DNA of 64,000 nucleotides from Linanthus parryae (GCA_023055425.1 JALGPY010000002.1:116882088-116946087), one strand, 5' to 3'; positions 34,010 to 45,443 are shown, counted from the first letter of the stretch. The notes: generated from the sequence alone by a model not told the origin. Numbers and translations are program-made.

Positions 34010-35866
34010 CCCGACAGTGATTGGGAAGAAAAAAGTTCACAAGTTTCGGCCACTTGGTTCAAAAAGATGAAGCAATACTGAAAAGTTGGAAGATCCCTCT
34101 TCTCTCTCCAGCGGGTAGAGAGGTTCTTATCAAAGCGATAATTCAATATCTTCCCGGTTATACAATGATTTGCTTCAGGATACCCACTTCTCTTTGTCAA
34201 AAGTTGGAGTCGATGACTCGGAGATTATTTTGGGGTAAGAATGAAGATCAGAAGGGAGGAAATGGGATAGAATGGGAGAAGCTTAAAGAACCAAAGAGCG
34301 AAGGAGGAATCGTCTTCAAGGATTTAGAGGAATTTAGTGATGCTTTACTTGCAAAGCAAATTTGGCGTTTCTTGACACCAAACTCATTTGTTAGTCGTGT
34401 TTTTAAAGAAAAATATTTCCCTAACTCATGTGTTTTAAATTCTGATTTACAGAGAAACTGCTCCTTCGCTTGGAGATCGATCTTCAACTTTATGCATATT
34501 CTGAAGCGATGTTTGCGGTGGAAGGTGGGGAATGGTTCTAACATTCGGATCTTACACGACCCCTGGAACAAAAGGCGATTTCAGTTCAGGCCTATCTCTT
34601 TATCTAACCAAGCATGGAACCTCATGGTTTCAGACTTCATTACCTCAGAACGTGCCTGGGATTATGATCGGTTATTACAGTTTGGTCTTGGTGTTGGTAT
34701 TAAAGAAATTAGAAAGCTCCCGATTCCATCAATCCCTTCTGAGGATATAGTAGTATGGCATTTTACCGAAGATGGTACTTACACCCCGGATTTGGGCTAT
34801 GAGCAGGTTTGTCGTGTTAAAAAGAGTGCTCGTGTTGGCGGTTTGGGCTCTTCCTCAGGTACGGAGCAGCACTGGCTTTCCCAACTTTGGAAGACAAGGG
34901 TCCAGCCACGGATGATTTATATAGTTTGGCGAGCTTCTCAAAATTCTCTAGCAACAAGGGAGAAAATTCATATATTTAAGATGGATATTAACCCTAGGTG
35001 CCCTCTTTGCAAGAAGAATGATGAAGATGCTACACACCTTTTCATGAGGTGTCCCTTTACGGTAAGACTGTAGAAGAAGATTTGGGCTCTAATTTTATTT
35101 CTCTAAGGTCTGGTAATATCAGTAATTGGATCCCAATGGTGTTTTTCAAATTAAATGTCATGGAGAGGGAGAAATTTTGTGTTGCCATTTGGAGCATCTG
35201 GAGGAATAGAAACTCTGCCATCTTCCACTGGATCACAAAGAGTGTGGAAGCAGTTGTCAGCGATATGGGGGCCATTCTTGAGTCAATGATCGCTACTTCA
35301 GTTCATTCGTCGGACGGCTCTATTCGGCAGATTAACCCTGCGGAATGTTGGCGACCGCCTGATAAAAACGTCGTCAAGGTCAATTCTGATGGTGCATGGG
35401 TCCACAGTACAGGAACAACAGCTTGGGGAGCCGTTATTCGCGATGCAACTGGTAAGTTTATTGCTGGGGATGCAATCCCTTTCTTCGCAACCAACTCAGC
35501 CAAGCTCCTGAGTGTATGGCCGTTCGAGAAGGACTCCGCCTTGCTTCAGATTCTCAGATGCGTAGGTTGGAGGTGGAGACGGATGTCAAGACGGTAGTGG
35601 ATGCCATCAATAACCGAATCGCTTCGAAAAATCCCCTATCAGAACTTGGTGATGTACTTGAAGAAATATGGTATCTATCTCGAAGATTCCAAAAATTCAC
35701 CTTTAACCATGTAAAGAGGGAAGCAAATACAGTGGCACACGCTCTGGCGAAGTTCGGTTTGAATTGTCCTAACAAGCATGTTTGGATTGGTCTTAACCCA
35801 ATATGGGTCAATGATCTTCTTCTTAATGATGTAAAGGAGCTCTCTACTTCTATTATTTCAGGTTAA
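34010..35866 (+). pseudogene. LINE RT C-terminus, zinc-binding segment and RNase H (3' part)
   Basis: The reading resumes after the copia with LLSPAGREVLIKAIIQYLPG and MTRRLFWG. It goes through a zinc-binding segment (CPLCKKNDEDATHLFMRCPF), then a plant-type RNase H (VNSDGAWVHSTGTTAWGAV, MAVREGLRLASDSQ, VETDVKTVVDAI, VKREANTVAHALAKFG). A stop lies at about 35071 and frameshifts at about 34020 and 35515. The RNase H domain at the LINE C-terminus is known from some plant L1 lineages. Confidence 0.85.
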
Positions 35867-35895
35867 TATGAAGAAGTTTTTTCCTCAAAAAAAAA

Positions 35896-36233
35896 GAAAT
35901 ACTAGCTAGCTGGTAAAAGATTGAAACTCGTATTTGAGAAAATAAAAAAAAAATGAATAGCACCATTATTTACTTGTCTAGCAAAATCAAATTATGACAT
36001 GAAGGTTGACCTACTTACCTTCTCTGCTCAACATATGAATTATGAAGTGCACTTGTTGTAAGTAATCTATCAAAGAACACACAATTTTCTTGTTTAAGTG
36101 CACATGTCACAGCTATCCAATTTTTGAAATTTGCTTCGAAGAATCTGAAACAATGAAAGCTGCTCGTTAATGATTCTCAGGTGAGGATTCCTGTGGATAA
36201 AGTTGCTTACATTATCCAGCAAGCCTAGTTTGT
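35896..36233. repeat. PMD-downstream repeat, right flank of the LINE
   Basis: It resembles 38815-39060 (GAAATACTA, CTGTCTAGCAxxATCAAATT, GAAGGTTGACC, TGAAATxTGCTTCG). Together with 23030-23339 it forms one copy of the repeated module into which the LINE inserted. No gene is seen. Confidence 0.5.
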
Positions 36234-36455
36234 ATGTCTTCGCCAGATTTTTCTGGGATTAGAAATGCTTGTCCTTCTTTTGTTAAATGGGTAAAACCCC
36301 CGTCTGGTTGCATTAAGTTGAATGTGGACTGTGCTGCTAATCCTGATTCTGGGAAGATGGTTGTTGGGATGGTTTGTAGGAATGATCAACGGATATGGAT
36401 GTGGGGTTTGCACAGAAGAGTTGATTTGGTTGAAGTTATGGGGTTTCACATTTGA
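36234..36455 (+). pseudogene. RNase H-like fragment
   Basis: KWVKPPSGCIKLNVDCAANP followed by GMVCRND is the start of a plant RNase H-like domain (RVT_3 type, as at the end of plant LINEs or in short stand-alone proteins). The first catalytic acid is present (NVDCA). Only the first strands are readable before the frame is lost. It is not part of the LINE ending at 35895. Confidence 0.45.
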
Positions 36456-37540
36456 AATAATTGAAATTCTTGCTTCAAAATTGCTTCCCCAACTAAAACA
36501 ATTGGACCCCAGAAGTGAAGTCAGCAAGCAGTTTGATTTGGTTGCAAAACAAGCAGTTTGATTTGCTTTCGTGGGCCCCTCTTTACTTTGTGATGCCTTC
36601 ACTTGTTTGAACCATTGATGATTGAGTAGCTATGAGATGTGGAGGCTTTGAACTTGACAGCAAACCACAAACCACAAGGTCGGTCGTATGGAAAGGCGCG
36701 TTTGTGGAGTGCGCTTCTTGGTGTGTCGAAAAAAAGTGCGATTTGTTGCTGTTGTTTCTCAGTTCGACCAAGCAATAATTGGAGCCCACAAGGCAATTGG
36801 AGAAGACAACCCGAAGCAAGAAGACTCGAAGCAAAGAAGAAACAACGGCAGGAGCGGCTGTGGCCTGGGGATCGATGGTGGATACCGACAGAGGCAGAGA
36901 AGAAGGGCGAACGGACTAGGTGGGTTCGACGATCGGGTGACACACCGCCGCAGTGGGCAGCGGGTTTGAGGACGAGCGGTGTCGCGAAGTGCGACGCGAA
37001 AGGGGGGAGCGAGAGAGAGCTACATTAACTGGACTCGGGTGCGGGTGTCATGTCGGGTGTGTATCCTAGAGTCAGATCTGCCAATTTCATAATTTTCCAG
37101 ATATGGGGACTCGGCTTAAAAGTGTCCAAAATATGGATACGGGTACGGGGATACTGCATTATTATATTTACTATATAATTATGTATACAATGAATTATAA
37201 AAAACTAAACTAAAAAGTCACATTATAATGTAATGTAGGTAAACTTCAAGGACTATAATCTGTTTAATGTATTTGACGGCTAGAGATGGCGACCAAGTCT
37301 TTGTCAGAACCACGTGTCTCTTTAGTCAACGTGTCCGGCGAGATTTGGCCACACCCGCCACACATCCCACACCCACACCAGTGTCTTATCGTATCGACAC
37401 GGGTATGGCGGCGATTTAGAATAGTCCAGGTAACATAGAGAGAGAGTGAGGAAGCAAAGGGGAGCGGACCGAAGCGCTTAGGCAGCGGTGGTAGTGAACA
37501 AGAAGTGTGCAACGATGGCGGCAGCGGCTAGGGTTTGGGA
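36456..37540. other. unassigned region, partly GC-rich
   Basis: Several overlapping frames exist on both strands at 36600-37030, but none has a recognisable domain. The right part (37030-37540) lies just inside a primer binding site and may be the leader of a small LTR element read on the minus strand. Confidence 0.3.
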
Positions 37541-37682
37541 GAGCTCTGATACCATGAAAGTGGTGAAAATTGTCCTCTGACTTCTCTATTCATCAGTAAT
37601 ATATACCCAAAACATACAAACTTAATTACATGTCAAGATCCTATAATTAAGCTACACTGTAAATTAAGCTATGCTATTAGCA
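37541..37682 (-). repeat. short LTR with primer binding site, unidentified
   Basis: On the minus strand the LTR end TTTCA is followed directly by TGGTATCAGAGCTC (plus 37541-37554). The putative LTR occupies 37555-37682, with plus-strand ends TGAAAG...TTAGCA. Paralogous DNA resumes right after it (compare 16508). No second LTR was found. Confidence 0.45.
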
Positions 37683-39776
37683 ACTTCAGTACTCTTCAAA
37701 TTATTATAGATAAGACCTCCCAAAGATAGATAAGATAAGAACTTAGTACCTGATATTCCTGCAGTTGCGGCAGCAGAGCAAAATATAACATCAAGAAGCA
37801 AAGGTTCATGTCTCGTGCAGTACTCTGGAATGCACTATCTGACACACAAGCGCGCACGCACGTCTAATGTTGGTGGTAAATTGGGTGTGTGGACACATTT
37901 ACAAACCGATGAATCTAGTACTATGTAATATTACCATTATAGGTCAGAAAATTTACGCTGCAATATAAGAAATTCACAACAGCCAGAGGACATACATACA
38001 ATTCACTGAACTATAGAAGGAAAAAAAACAAGTTATACCGGAGCAGGCAATACAGGATGTGAAGTCCAACAAACTATGAATTAGTCTATGCTACTACTTT
38101 TTACTTATTGCAGTGTCAAAAATATAACAAATATTCTCTCATTGTAACAATCTACATTTATTCTGCTTCTCATGAAGGCCCGCCCCAAAATTTCAATCAG
38201 CATATCCTCCAACCTCCATGTTCATGTTTTTTTTTTAAGTACCCCATACTTACCAGACAAATGTCACAAATTCTCCATATGGAACTGGCAACGACAAACA
38301 AATAAATTTCATGTTAAGATGTTGACGTTTAATTGGAAAAATTACAAGTGGTAACATCTTGCTTCCAGATGTACTCTACATGCCACCAAATTTCTTCGCT
38401 CTGCAGACTTGTAACGGATCATTTCTAATCTGAACTGATCTCCTAAACCAATACAGCTCTTATAAAGGCGCGAGACTGTCTTGCTTCAAGTCTCACAGGG
38501 AGAGGACCAATCTTGTATTTTCCTAATCCAAATGGGCTCATTTGGGTGGGAAATTCAATGACTGCTAATTTAGAAAACCCATAAGTAGTTTAGATATCAG
38601 AATGTTACACTTGCAGATAAAAGTCGATGCAGATAGGATCAAATAACAGTTTGAGAATGAAATCTAACAGTAGCAATCTAATTAAATTTCATCTTGTCTT
38701 GTGGTTGTGGGAGATCTTGTGGAAAGACAGGAATGCTACGAGAGTCACACTGGATTTCTTTTCTTCTGATGGAATGGTTAGTATTTTCTAAGAAAACCTT
38801 GTCCTGTTATTTTAGAAATACTATCTAGTAGCAAAGAATTAAACATGGGATAGATCTAAATATAGAATTTTTGTTAAGAGCCACCACTGTTTTTACCTGT
38901 CTAGCCATATCAAATTCTGAAATGAAGGTTGACCGACCTACGACCTTCCCTGTGAGGATCAAGTGCAAGGGACGACTGTGTGAGCAATAAGAGAATCTTG
39001 ATTCTTATATCATTTGTCCGATTCTTGAAATCTGCTTCGGAGGATCCAAAACGAGGAGTACTCAAACTGGAACGGATCATTTCAACGATTCAAGAAAATC
39101 AAAATGTGTAATTAATGTACACTAATGTAGAAATGGCGCTTCGTGCAGCTTCAGGAAATAACTATCTCAGCCATTGTTGGTAGAGATAGTATCACATTCA
39201 AGGGTTGTTGTCAAGTTGTCAGTACTCTTAAAATTATAGATAAGACCTACCCAGAGTATGTTGTGGACTACTACTGGGGTTATTCTTAACATATCAGATG
39301 TCAATGTGACGTGGCACCATAAGCGGCTGTCAAATTTAAATTTTTGGTACTGGTATTATTCACTTGCCTTAACAAATGTAACAGTCTGAGCATGTAATTT
39401 AACAATGATGTTGGATTCTAAATATGATACTGGTATTATTCGCTTACTTTGTGGTTATGGGAGATCTTTTCCAGATCAGATGGAGTGCTAAAAGGAATTC
39501 TCTAAGAAAATCGTGTAATGCTATCACTCAGAAATACTAGCTAGTTACCGATGATGTACATCCAGCCTCCTCATATCTAAGCAACAAGATTTGCATGAAG
39601 CACTCAAGTCTCATAACCAACCTTCTCATATCTGAGGCTGGATTTTCTCTAAGAAAATCATATGTTTAAGAAATTTTGAATTACTTGGTTTTGTGAAAGA
39701 AAGAAATAACTTTGATTAAAGAGCACCAATGCTTACATGTCTATCAAAATCAAACTACCTTCTCAGCGAAACGGAT
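37683..39776. repeat. repeated DNA downstream of the PMD copies (locus 2)
   Basis: 37683-38570 is closely similar to 16494-17560. 38570-38760 and 39670-39776 match 17826-18150. The segment 38760-39670 contains further diverged partial copies of the same module. No gene is supported. The sites of insertions in one locus can be read in the other. Confidence 0.65.
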
Positions 39777-39781
39777 GTAAG

Positions 39782-39902
39782 TAATAGTAGTAGGACTAAT
39801 TTGTAATTAGTTTAGGACCAATTTGTAATTAGTATTGTAAATTACATATTTAAATGTTACTAATCAATAAAGAAAACACGAAAGAGTTTCTCCAAACCTT
39901 TA
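39782..39902 (+). repeat. 5' LTR of copia D
   Basis: Starts TAATAGTAGTAGGAC and ends CCAAACCTTTA. It contains a direct repeat of ATTTGTAATTAGT. The primer binding site follows with no spacer. Confidence 0.9.
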
Positions 39903-39914
39903 TGGTATCAGAGC
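39903..39914 (+). promoter_or_regulatory. primer binding site of copia D
   Basis: TGGTATCAGAGC, the standard plant copia initiator tRNA-Met site, follows the LTR directly and fixes its 3' edge. Confidence 0.9.
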
Positions 39915-40614
39915 TCTGCCCTAGCTCTTATCTTTCCCGTCACCGGCCTTACGCCAAACAGCAGCTTCGTTTCGTCCCTTCCCTGGACGATTGCTGCACT
40001 GCCCACCTTCCTCTACGTCCGACGACCTCCGGCCGCCTGACCTCCCACTGAACGAACGACGGACGCGCCTCCACGCTCGCTCTGTCTTCGTCCCTTCATC
40101 GGGTCACGCGCCGGACCACCCGAATTGCTTCTCGGGTTTGCTCGGCTCAGAAATCGACCACTCGGCTCCGCTCCGCTCGGCTCCCCCCCTCGGCTCATCT
40201 TCTCGGCTCACCTGCAACAGTGAAACCAGATCGGCCACCGTTCATCTTTCACATCAGCTCTGCTCCGCCCTCTCTCCGGCGACCTCCCGCTGCAACTCCC
40301 TCCGGTGCTCTCTTCGTCCCTCCCTCCGGTGCTGGTTCGACGGTTCTTGTCAGAAATCGACCACCCGTGTCTGGTTCGACGGTTCTCTCCGGCGAAACAA
40401 GTCCGACGATTGTCTCCCACGATTGTCTCCAGCCATTACAGCGAACCAGTCAGCCTTCTTTATTGATTGGTTCTTTATTGTTTAGTGACCTCTCTCAACC
40501 AGTATTCTGCAATTTTGTTTTGACATTTATTTGGCAGTACCTATTGCAGTGCTGGTAAGGTTGCTTTGTTTTGGTGTTGACAAGTGACGATTGTTCCCAT
40601 CCCTCTAATCTTCG
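39915..40614 (+). other. C/T-rich leader of copia D
   Basis: About 700 bp, pyrimidine-rich and much richer in C than the surrounding DNA, with a duplicated GGTTCGACGGTTCT segment at about 40337 and 40373. Open frames here have no domain and are taken as chance. Confidence 0.6.
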
Positions 40615-42537
40615 ATGGCCACTACTCCCGACGACACGGCATCCTCCGGCCTCGCCAAAGAGCCCACTGCCGCATCTCCGTCCGGCACCTCCAAGGATCC
40701 GCTCCATCCCGTCTTCCTGGTTACCAACATTGAGAAACGAGTCCGTTTCATTCTGGACAACGAGAAAGTCCAGTACGATCACTGGGCTACGTTTTTTCGT
40801 ATCCAAACGCACTCTTTTGGCGTCTCGGATCATCTTGACAAGGACCCGCCACCTGCTAACAGTGATCCTCTCTGGAGCACTATTGATTCAGTAATCCTGT
40901 CATGGATCTATCAAACGATCAGTGACGACTTAGCGCTTGCTATCCTCACCCGTGGTCAGAGTGCTCGAGATGCATGGTTGAAGTTAGAGAACTTATTTCA
41001 TGAAAATCAGGGATCCCGACTAGCGGAACTGGAATTGGAGTTTGTCAATCTGCGCATGGACCAGTGTTCGTCCCTCGATGACTACTGCACCAGATTGAAG
41101 AACTTAGCGGATCGTATTGGGAATGTCGGCTCTCCAGTCTCGAACCAGCGGTTGGTCATACAGCTCACCAACGGTCTCACTCCTGCCTATACTGGGGTTG
41201 CCATGATCATTCAGCAGACTCGCCCCACTCCGGAGTATCTCTCAGCTGTTTCCATGATCCGGCTACACGAGCGTCTTCTTGCTCGACAGGAGCCGGTCCA
41301 TCCTAGCCCGCATCAGGTGTTGGTTTCGACTCCTTCGAACCGACAGCCGAATGCATCCTCTCCTCAGCCCGGCAGCCACTCCAGTGGCGGGCATGGGAAC
41401 CATGGCGGCGGACAGCGACGAAATGGGAATGGCAGGAACGGACGTCGCAGATCTGGGACAGGAGGTGGTCAACCTGCTGCTCCGACACCCCCTGCTGCAC
41501 CCTCGGGCTCCCAAGGCTCCTGGGTTTGGTGCCCCTGCCCCACAGGACCCGTGCCTCCCTGCCCTTATCCGACTACGGGCTGGAGTACTCCACGGCCTAG
41601 TCATGCTGGCCTTCTCGGTCCACCACCGGCTGCACGTCATCAGGCCCTCACTACTCCTTCCGGCCATCCGACTGCTAGGGATTTGGGTTCTCAGCTTTCT
41701 GGCATGACACTCAGCGTCCCGGATCAGACTTCGTATATGGATTCCGGCGCATCAGCTCACCTCACTCCGCAGTCAGGTATCCTCTCTTCTCTCTCATCAT
41801 CTTGTCAATTTCCTAACATACTTGTGGGAACCGGCTCTAGCATTCCTGTGAAAGGATCTGGCAATCACACCCTTACCACCAACACCCGTTCCCTTCACCT
41901 TATAAATGTCTTGCTCACGCCAAATGTTATAAAAAACCTAGTATATGTTCGTCAATTTACCACTGACAATCAGGTTTCTATTGAGTTTGACCCTTTTGGT
42001 TTTTCTGTGAAGGACCTACGTTCGGGAGCTCTTATACAGAGGAGCAACAGTTCCGGTGATCTCTATCCATTCCAGCCTGGCCCACCACACTCGTCCGCTG
42101 TCTCGTTAGCTGCTCTTCCTGCTTCAGTTTGGCACAACCGCCTCGGTCACCCCGGGCTTCCAGTCTTAGATTTGCTTCGTAGTAGTCAGTTCATAGCTTG
42201 TAGTAGGAATAAATCAGACACTATTTGTCATGCTTGTCAGATTAGTAAACATGTGCGTTTGCCTTTCCCGCCTCGAGCTACAGACGTGTATTGCGACAAT
42301 GTGAGTGCTGTCTATCTCTCTGGTAATCCTGTCCAGCATCAGCGCACTAAGCATATTGAGATTGATCTACACTTCGTTCGTGAGAAGGTTCGTTTGGGTC
42401 AGCTTCGCGTGTTGCACATTCCAGCCGATTACCAGTACGCCGACATCTTCACCAAGGGTCTTCCTCGGCCCTTGTTCCAGCGCTTCCGTTCCAGTCTCAG
42501 TGTTGGCACGCCTACAGTTTCGACTGCGGGGGCGTAA
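40615..42537 (+). CDS. copia D gag-protease-RNase H fusion (internal deletion)
   Basis: A 640-codon frame from ATG 40615. Gag of the UBN2 type is at residues 1-260 (HWATFFRIQTHSFGV, WLKLENLFHENQGSRLAELE). A Gly/Pro-rich linker with no CCHC knuckle follows. The protease motif is YMDSGASAHL near residue 373. The pre-integrase domain has VWHNRLGHPG and CHACQISKH. At about 42264-42280 the frame passes straight into the end of RNase H (VYCDNVSAVYLSGNPVQHQR) and ends ADIFTKGLPRPLFQRF. Integrase, RT and most of RNase H are missing, yet the frame is kept. The stop TAA is the first three bases of the 3' LTR. Gag could still be made; reverse transcription would need help from another element. Confidence 0.85.
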   Translation: MATTPDDTASSGLAKEPTAASPSGTSKDPLHPVFLVTNIEKRVRFILDNEKVQYDHWATFFRIQTHSFGVSDHLDKDPPPANSDPLWSTIDSVILSWIYQTISDDLALAILTRGQSARDAWLKLENLFHENQGSRLAELELEFVNLRMDQCSSLDDYCTRLKNLADRIGNVGSPVSNQRLVIQLTNGLTPAYTGVAMIIQQTRPTPEYLSAVSMIRLHERLLARQEPVHPSPHQVLVSTPSNRQPNASSPQPGSHSSGGHGNHGGGQRRNGNGRNGRRRSGTGGGQPAAPTPPAAPSGSQGSWVWCPCPTGPVPPCPYPTTGWSTPRPSHAGLLGPPPAARHQALTTPSGHPTARDLGSQLSGMTLSVPDQTSYMDSGASAHLTPQSGILSSLSSSCQFPNILVGTGSSIPVKGSGNHTLTTNTRSLHLINVLLTPNVIKNLVYVRQFTTDNQVSIEFDPFGFSVKDLRSGALIQRSNSSGDLYPFQPGPPHSSAVSLAALPASVWHNRLGHPGLPVLDLLRSSQFIACSRNKSDTICHACQISKHVRLPFPPRATDVYCDNVSAVYLSGNPVQHQRTKHIEIDLHFVREKVRLGQLRVLHIPADYQYADIFTKGLPRPLFQRFRSSLSVGTPTVSTAGA

Positions 42538-42655
42538 TAGTAGTAGGACTAATTTGTAATTAGTTTAGGACCAATTTGTAATTAGTATTGTAAATTACAT
42601 ATTTAAATGTTACTAATCAATAAAGAAAACACGGAAGAATTTCTCCAAACCTTTA
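42535..42655 (+). repeat. 3' LTR of copia D
   Basis: Partner of 39782-39902. It follows the purine-rich GACTGCGGGGGCG, which doubles as the polypurine tract and the last codons. It ends at the duplication GTAAG. Confidence 0.9.
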
Positions 42656-42660
42656 GTAAG

Positions 42661-43294
42661 TCCCAGTGCCGGAGAAATAAAAGAACACTCATTATGTGTT
42701 TGAGGCAGGAATTATTAGCATCCAGGGCATTTGTAGTGTACAATTTTGGACATCTGCGACGAGGAGTGAGACAAAAAAGCTCGTCAATGATGATCAGCCC
42801 ATGAAAGGATCAGATAATTTAAACGACGCAAGAAAATAAAAATGTGTCATTACTCTTCAGTTACATACTTCGAAACCTCCAAAACAGAGATAGAGAAGAA
42901 CTTACCCGATATTAGTGCAGTTGCTGCAACGGAGCATAATATAACTGCAAGAAACAAAGGTTTGTGTATCGTGAACAGTCACAAACACACCACCTCGCAA
43001 ACACGTTCACAGCTTGTATACAGTATCGTTTTATCTCTTCATACCACAACAAGAATAACCATACAGTTCATAATTTCCATTGAGAACTCAAAAATAACCA
43101 TACAGTTTCATAATTTCCATTGACAACTCAAGAATAAGCATATATTAACCAGTTCATAATTCCCATTGACATGTATGGATAATTTAGTACAAAACATATG
43201 AAAATTTCAACACTTTCGTCCTACTAGCTTCAACTAATCTTATTATATGCTAAACTCAAATGTTGCTTTAAACATGCCAAATGAACCTGCTAGA
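42661..43294. repeat. PMD-downstream repeat, right of copia D
   Basis: Continues the paralogous match to 18147-18811 after the copia D insertion. Nothing coding is seen. Confidence 0.65.
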
Positions 43295-45278
43295 TCAGTT
43301 CTTGAAGGCCCGAATTTCCTGCTTCAAGTCATCAATTGCTTCATCAAGATTGGCTTAGCGAGCCTCGATGCCTGCTCTTAGATTATTCAGGACTGTGAAG
43401 AACTTAGTTGCTGTCGATGAACTGCTTGAGCCAATATTAGCATCTCCCGGTGTGCTCAGCCCTTCTGAAACAGACAACTGAGGAGGATCTGCCCGAATCA
43501 GATTCTTCACGCTGTTGCTGGATGTTTCACCATCCTTGTTAGTAGCTTCCGAAGACAGGTTCAATCCAGCTGTTACAGTTTCCACGGTGCATGGTCCTTC
43601 TAAAACAGATTGAGGAGGATCAGTTGGGTTCAATCCAACAACAATTTCCAGTGTGCTCAATTCTTCAGGCTCATCATCATCATCATCATCATCACCTGTC
43701 ATTAATCCAATGTCACCACCCGTTGTCTTCTTACGGTTGGAGGACTTGCAATTGGTGTGCCATCCTCTTCATGAACAATTAATGCCTGACAACAAGCCCG
43801 AGGCAGTCTTCTCCTGGTTACTGAACGCGGTTTCCTTGCTATTCCATTCCTGAAGACATCCTTGCTTGCCACTTCAGAGCTAACCCTCCATGACAAATAC
43901 CGAGCAGTGACATCCGACTGGAATAGTCTGGCCGGTATATGCAATGCGTCATCCCTAACTGGCCTAAAGTAATTCCTCCAAGCTTCCTCGAAACTCCCGT
44001 TGAACCTAGGAACATCACCACCTGGAACATCCTGATCACAACCAAACTGCATAGAGACGCAGTGAGGAAGATATTGCTCTATGCAATCCAACCCAACAAG
44101 CTCAGCGACCCTAATGGACATGACAAATGAGGCCAACTCTCTATCCATGCCTCGGTCAACCTCAACCAACTCATTGGTTTCCCTATAAAACTTATTGAAA
44201 CTCCAGTTGTTTAGAACAGGAGTATATGGCCTCCACTCGAAACAATCTCCAGCAGAATCAAGAACCCTCCTCACATTTCCTAATCTAAAAGAGTCCTCTA
44301 ACCCCTGCCACCTGGCTGATCTAGGGTCTTCTAGCTGAATTGGATTAAGGCTTGGCCGCAACATATGGAATCTCTCCCAAACCCACATCATCACTAATTG
44401 AAATGGTGCCCAGAGTTGGACTCTGATTCTAGCACCTTGCTCAATCTCATAATCAGACAAGTCTAATGAAGAAACGATTGATTTCTTCAACACTGTCAAG
44501 TTCCTATAAATGCTAGCTAGAACTGCAGGTGCTAGAGCTAAACGGGTACCTCGAGAGAGATGAGCGGCGAGAGGGTAGATTGTACCTGAATCAATTTCAT
44601 AGCCCGTGGGCAAGACCTACCTTGCTAACCACAGAGCCAGAAATGCTTCATGCTCCAACATGTGACCACTACCCATGAAACGTTTCATCCAGTTTGTCTG
44701 AACTTCACCCTTCTTCTTACTGATTTCTCTCTCAGCTGGGCACAGCCCTTGTTCAATATATGAAATATGTCCAGTTTTTTCAGGGCTCAAAACAGGGGAA
44801 CCCCGCACAGGGTAGCCCAGAACAGAGAAACCCCCCAAAACCCTCATATCTTCGAGGGTCAGAGTGGTTTCGCCCCACGGGAAGACGAAGGTATTTGTCT
44901 CGCAGTTCCACTTCTCAGCAAGATCAATCACCAGATTTTTCCTTCAGAGGGTACGTGGAAGACACGATAGCTTCGTGAATCCCACCTTTTTTCCAAACCG
45001 GACGGTATGTGGGAAGTAATTGATTAACCCACGAAGCCCACATCTATAGCTTGTATCTCCGACCACTGAACTTGACCTTCAATGGGGGTTCTTTGTTGCC
45101 GGAAATGGGGAGATTTGAGGTGAGAGGATATGGAGGTGGGTTTTCAATGGGGGAGAGGAGGTGGGTTTGAGGAAATGAGCTGTTCTGAGAGTGCATTGGC
45201 CACCGAGGGGGGAGATCATGAGCTCTTGTCTCTCGTCGATCATGGTTTCTTGCGATGGTTTTCACCCACCTCCACCAT
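43295..45278 (-). pseudogene. plant mobile domain (PMD) protein, copy C3, most complete
   Basis: Starting at ATG 45278-45276, all parts of a PMD protein of the aminotransferase-like type can be read in order. They are an N-terminal RTAHFLKP segment, WASWVNQLLPTYRPVWKKGG, the core LAEKWNCETNTFVFPWGETT, LTLEDMRVLGGFSVLGYPV, YPLAAHLSRGTRLALAPAVL, WRPYTPVLNNW and LPRAC, then an acidic Asp run and a coiled-coil-like tail. The final stop is 43295-43297. Lesions are: shifts near 45255, 45090, 44938 and 43745, and stops at 45042, 44617-44619 and 43355-43357. The shift at 43745 is a one-base loss relative to C2. The first four lesions lie in the part that is also present in inverted form to the right. 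Confidence 0.7.
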
Positions 45279-45435
45279 TGTTATGGGTTTCAAGGTTTTG
45301 AAATGCAGAGGTGGGGTTTCGGTGAGATGAGTTCTGGTTAATCTTGATGAACCATTGTTACCGGTTTCAAGGTTTTCACCCACCTCTCAGTTATGTGTTT
45401 CAACTTTCAAGTGATCTTGATGAACCAAGGTCAAT

Positions 45436-45443
45436 CTTATATA
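45436..45443 (-). promoter_or_regulatory. TATA box of PMD copy C3 (left arm)
   Basis: TATATAAG on the minus strand, about 160 bp before the ATG at 45278. It is mirrored exactly at 45643-45650 in the right arm. Function is inferred from position. Confidence 0.45.

Larger units (their letters stand above)
23340..35895 (+). mobile_element. 5'-truncated L1-type LINE, split by copia B2
   Basis: Endonuclease, reverse transcriptase, a zinc-binding segment and a C-terminal RNase H are read in order on the plus strand, and a short poly-A (35887-35895) ends the element. It lacks ORF1 and starts inside the endonuclease (after TCTTGTTATT at about 23339). Both flanks belong to the repeated PMD-downstream DNA: 23100-23339 on the left and 35896 onward on the right match 38570-38900. 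No clear target duplication was found. Copia B2 (25514-34004) lies inside RT. Confidence 0.8.
39782..42655 (+). mobile_element. small copia element D with TA...TA LTR ends
   Basis: Two 121-bp LTRs (39782-39902 and 42535-42655) differ at two positions. They enclose a primer binding site, leader and one open frame. The 5-bp duplication GTAAG flanks it (39777-39781 and 42656-42660). The paralogous empty site GGATGTAAGTGCCAGTGCC is at 18144. The LTRs therefore start TAATAG and end CTTTA, not TG...CA. Internal deletion makes it 2874 bp and non-autonomous. Confidence 0.9.

Noticed and set aside
23320..35905. Target duplication of the LINE
   Set aside because: The left flank (TCTTGTTATT) and the sequence after the poly-A (GAAATACTAG) do not match; no duplication could be supported.
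36599..37028. Overlapping open frames on both strands in a GC-rich segment
   Set aside because: None shows a domain, conserved start or paralogue in the window.
39991..40558. Long open frames on both strands in the leader of copia D
   Set aside because: The region is C/T-rich, so stops are rare by chance. No domain is seen, and it lies between primer site and gag.
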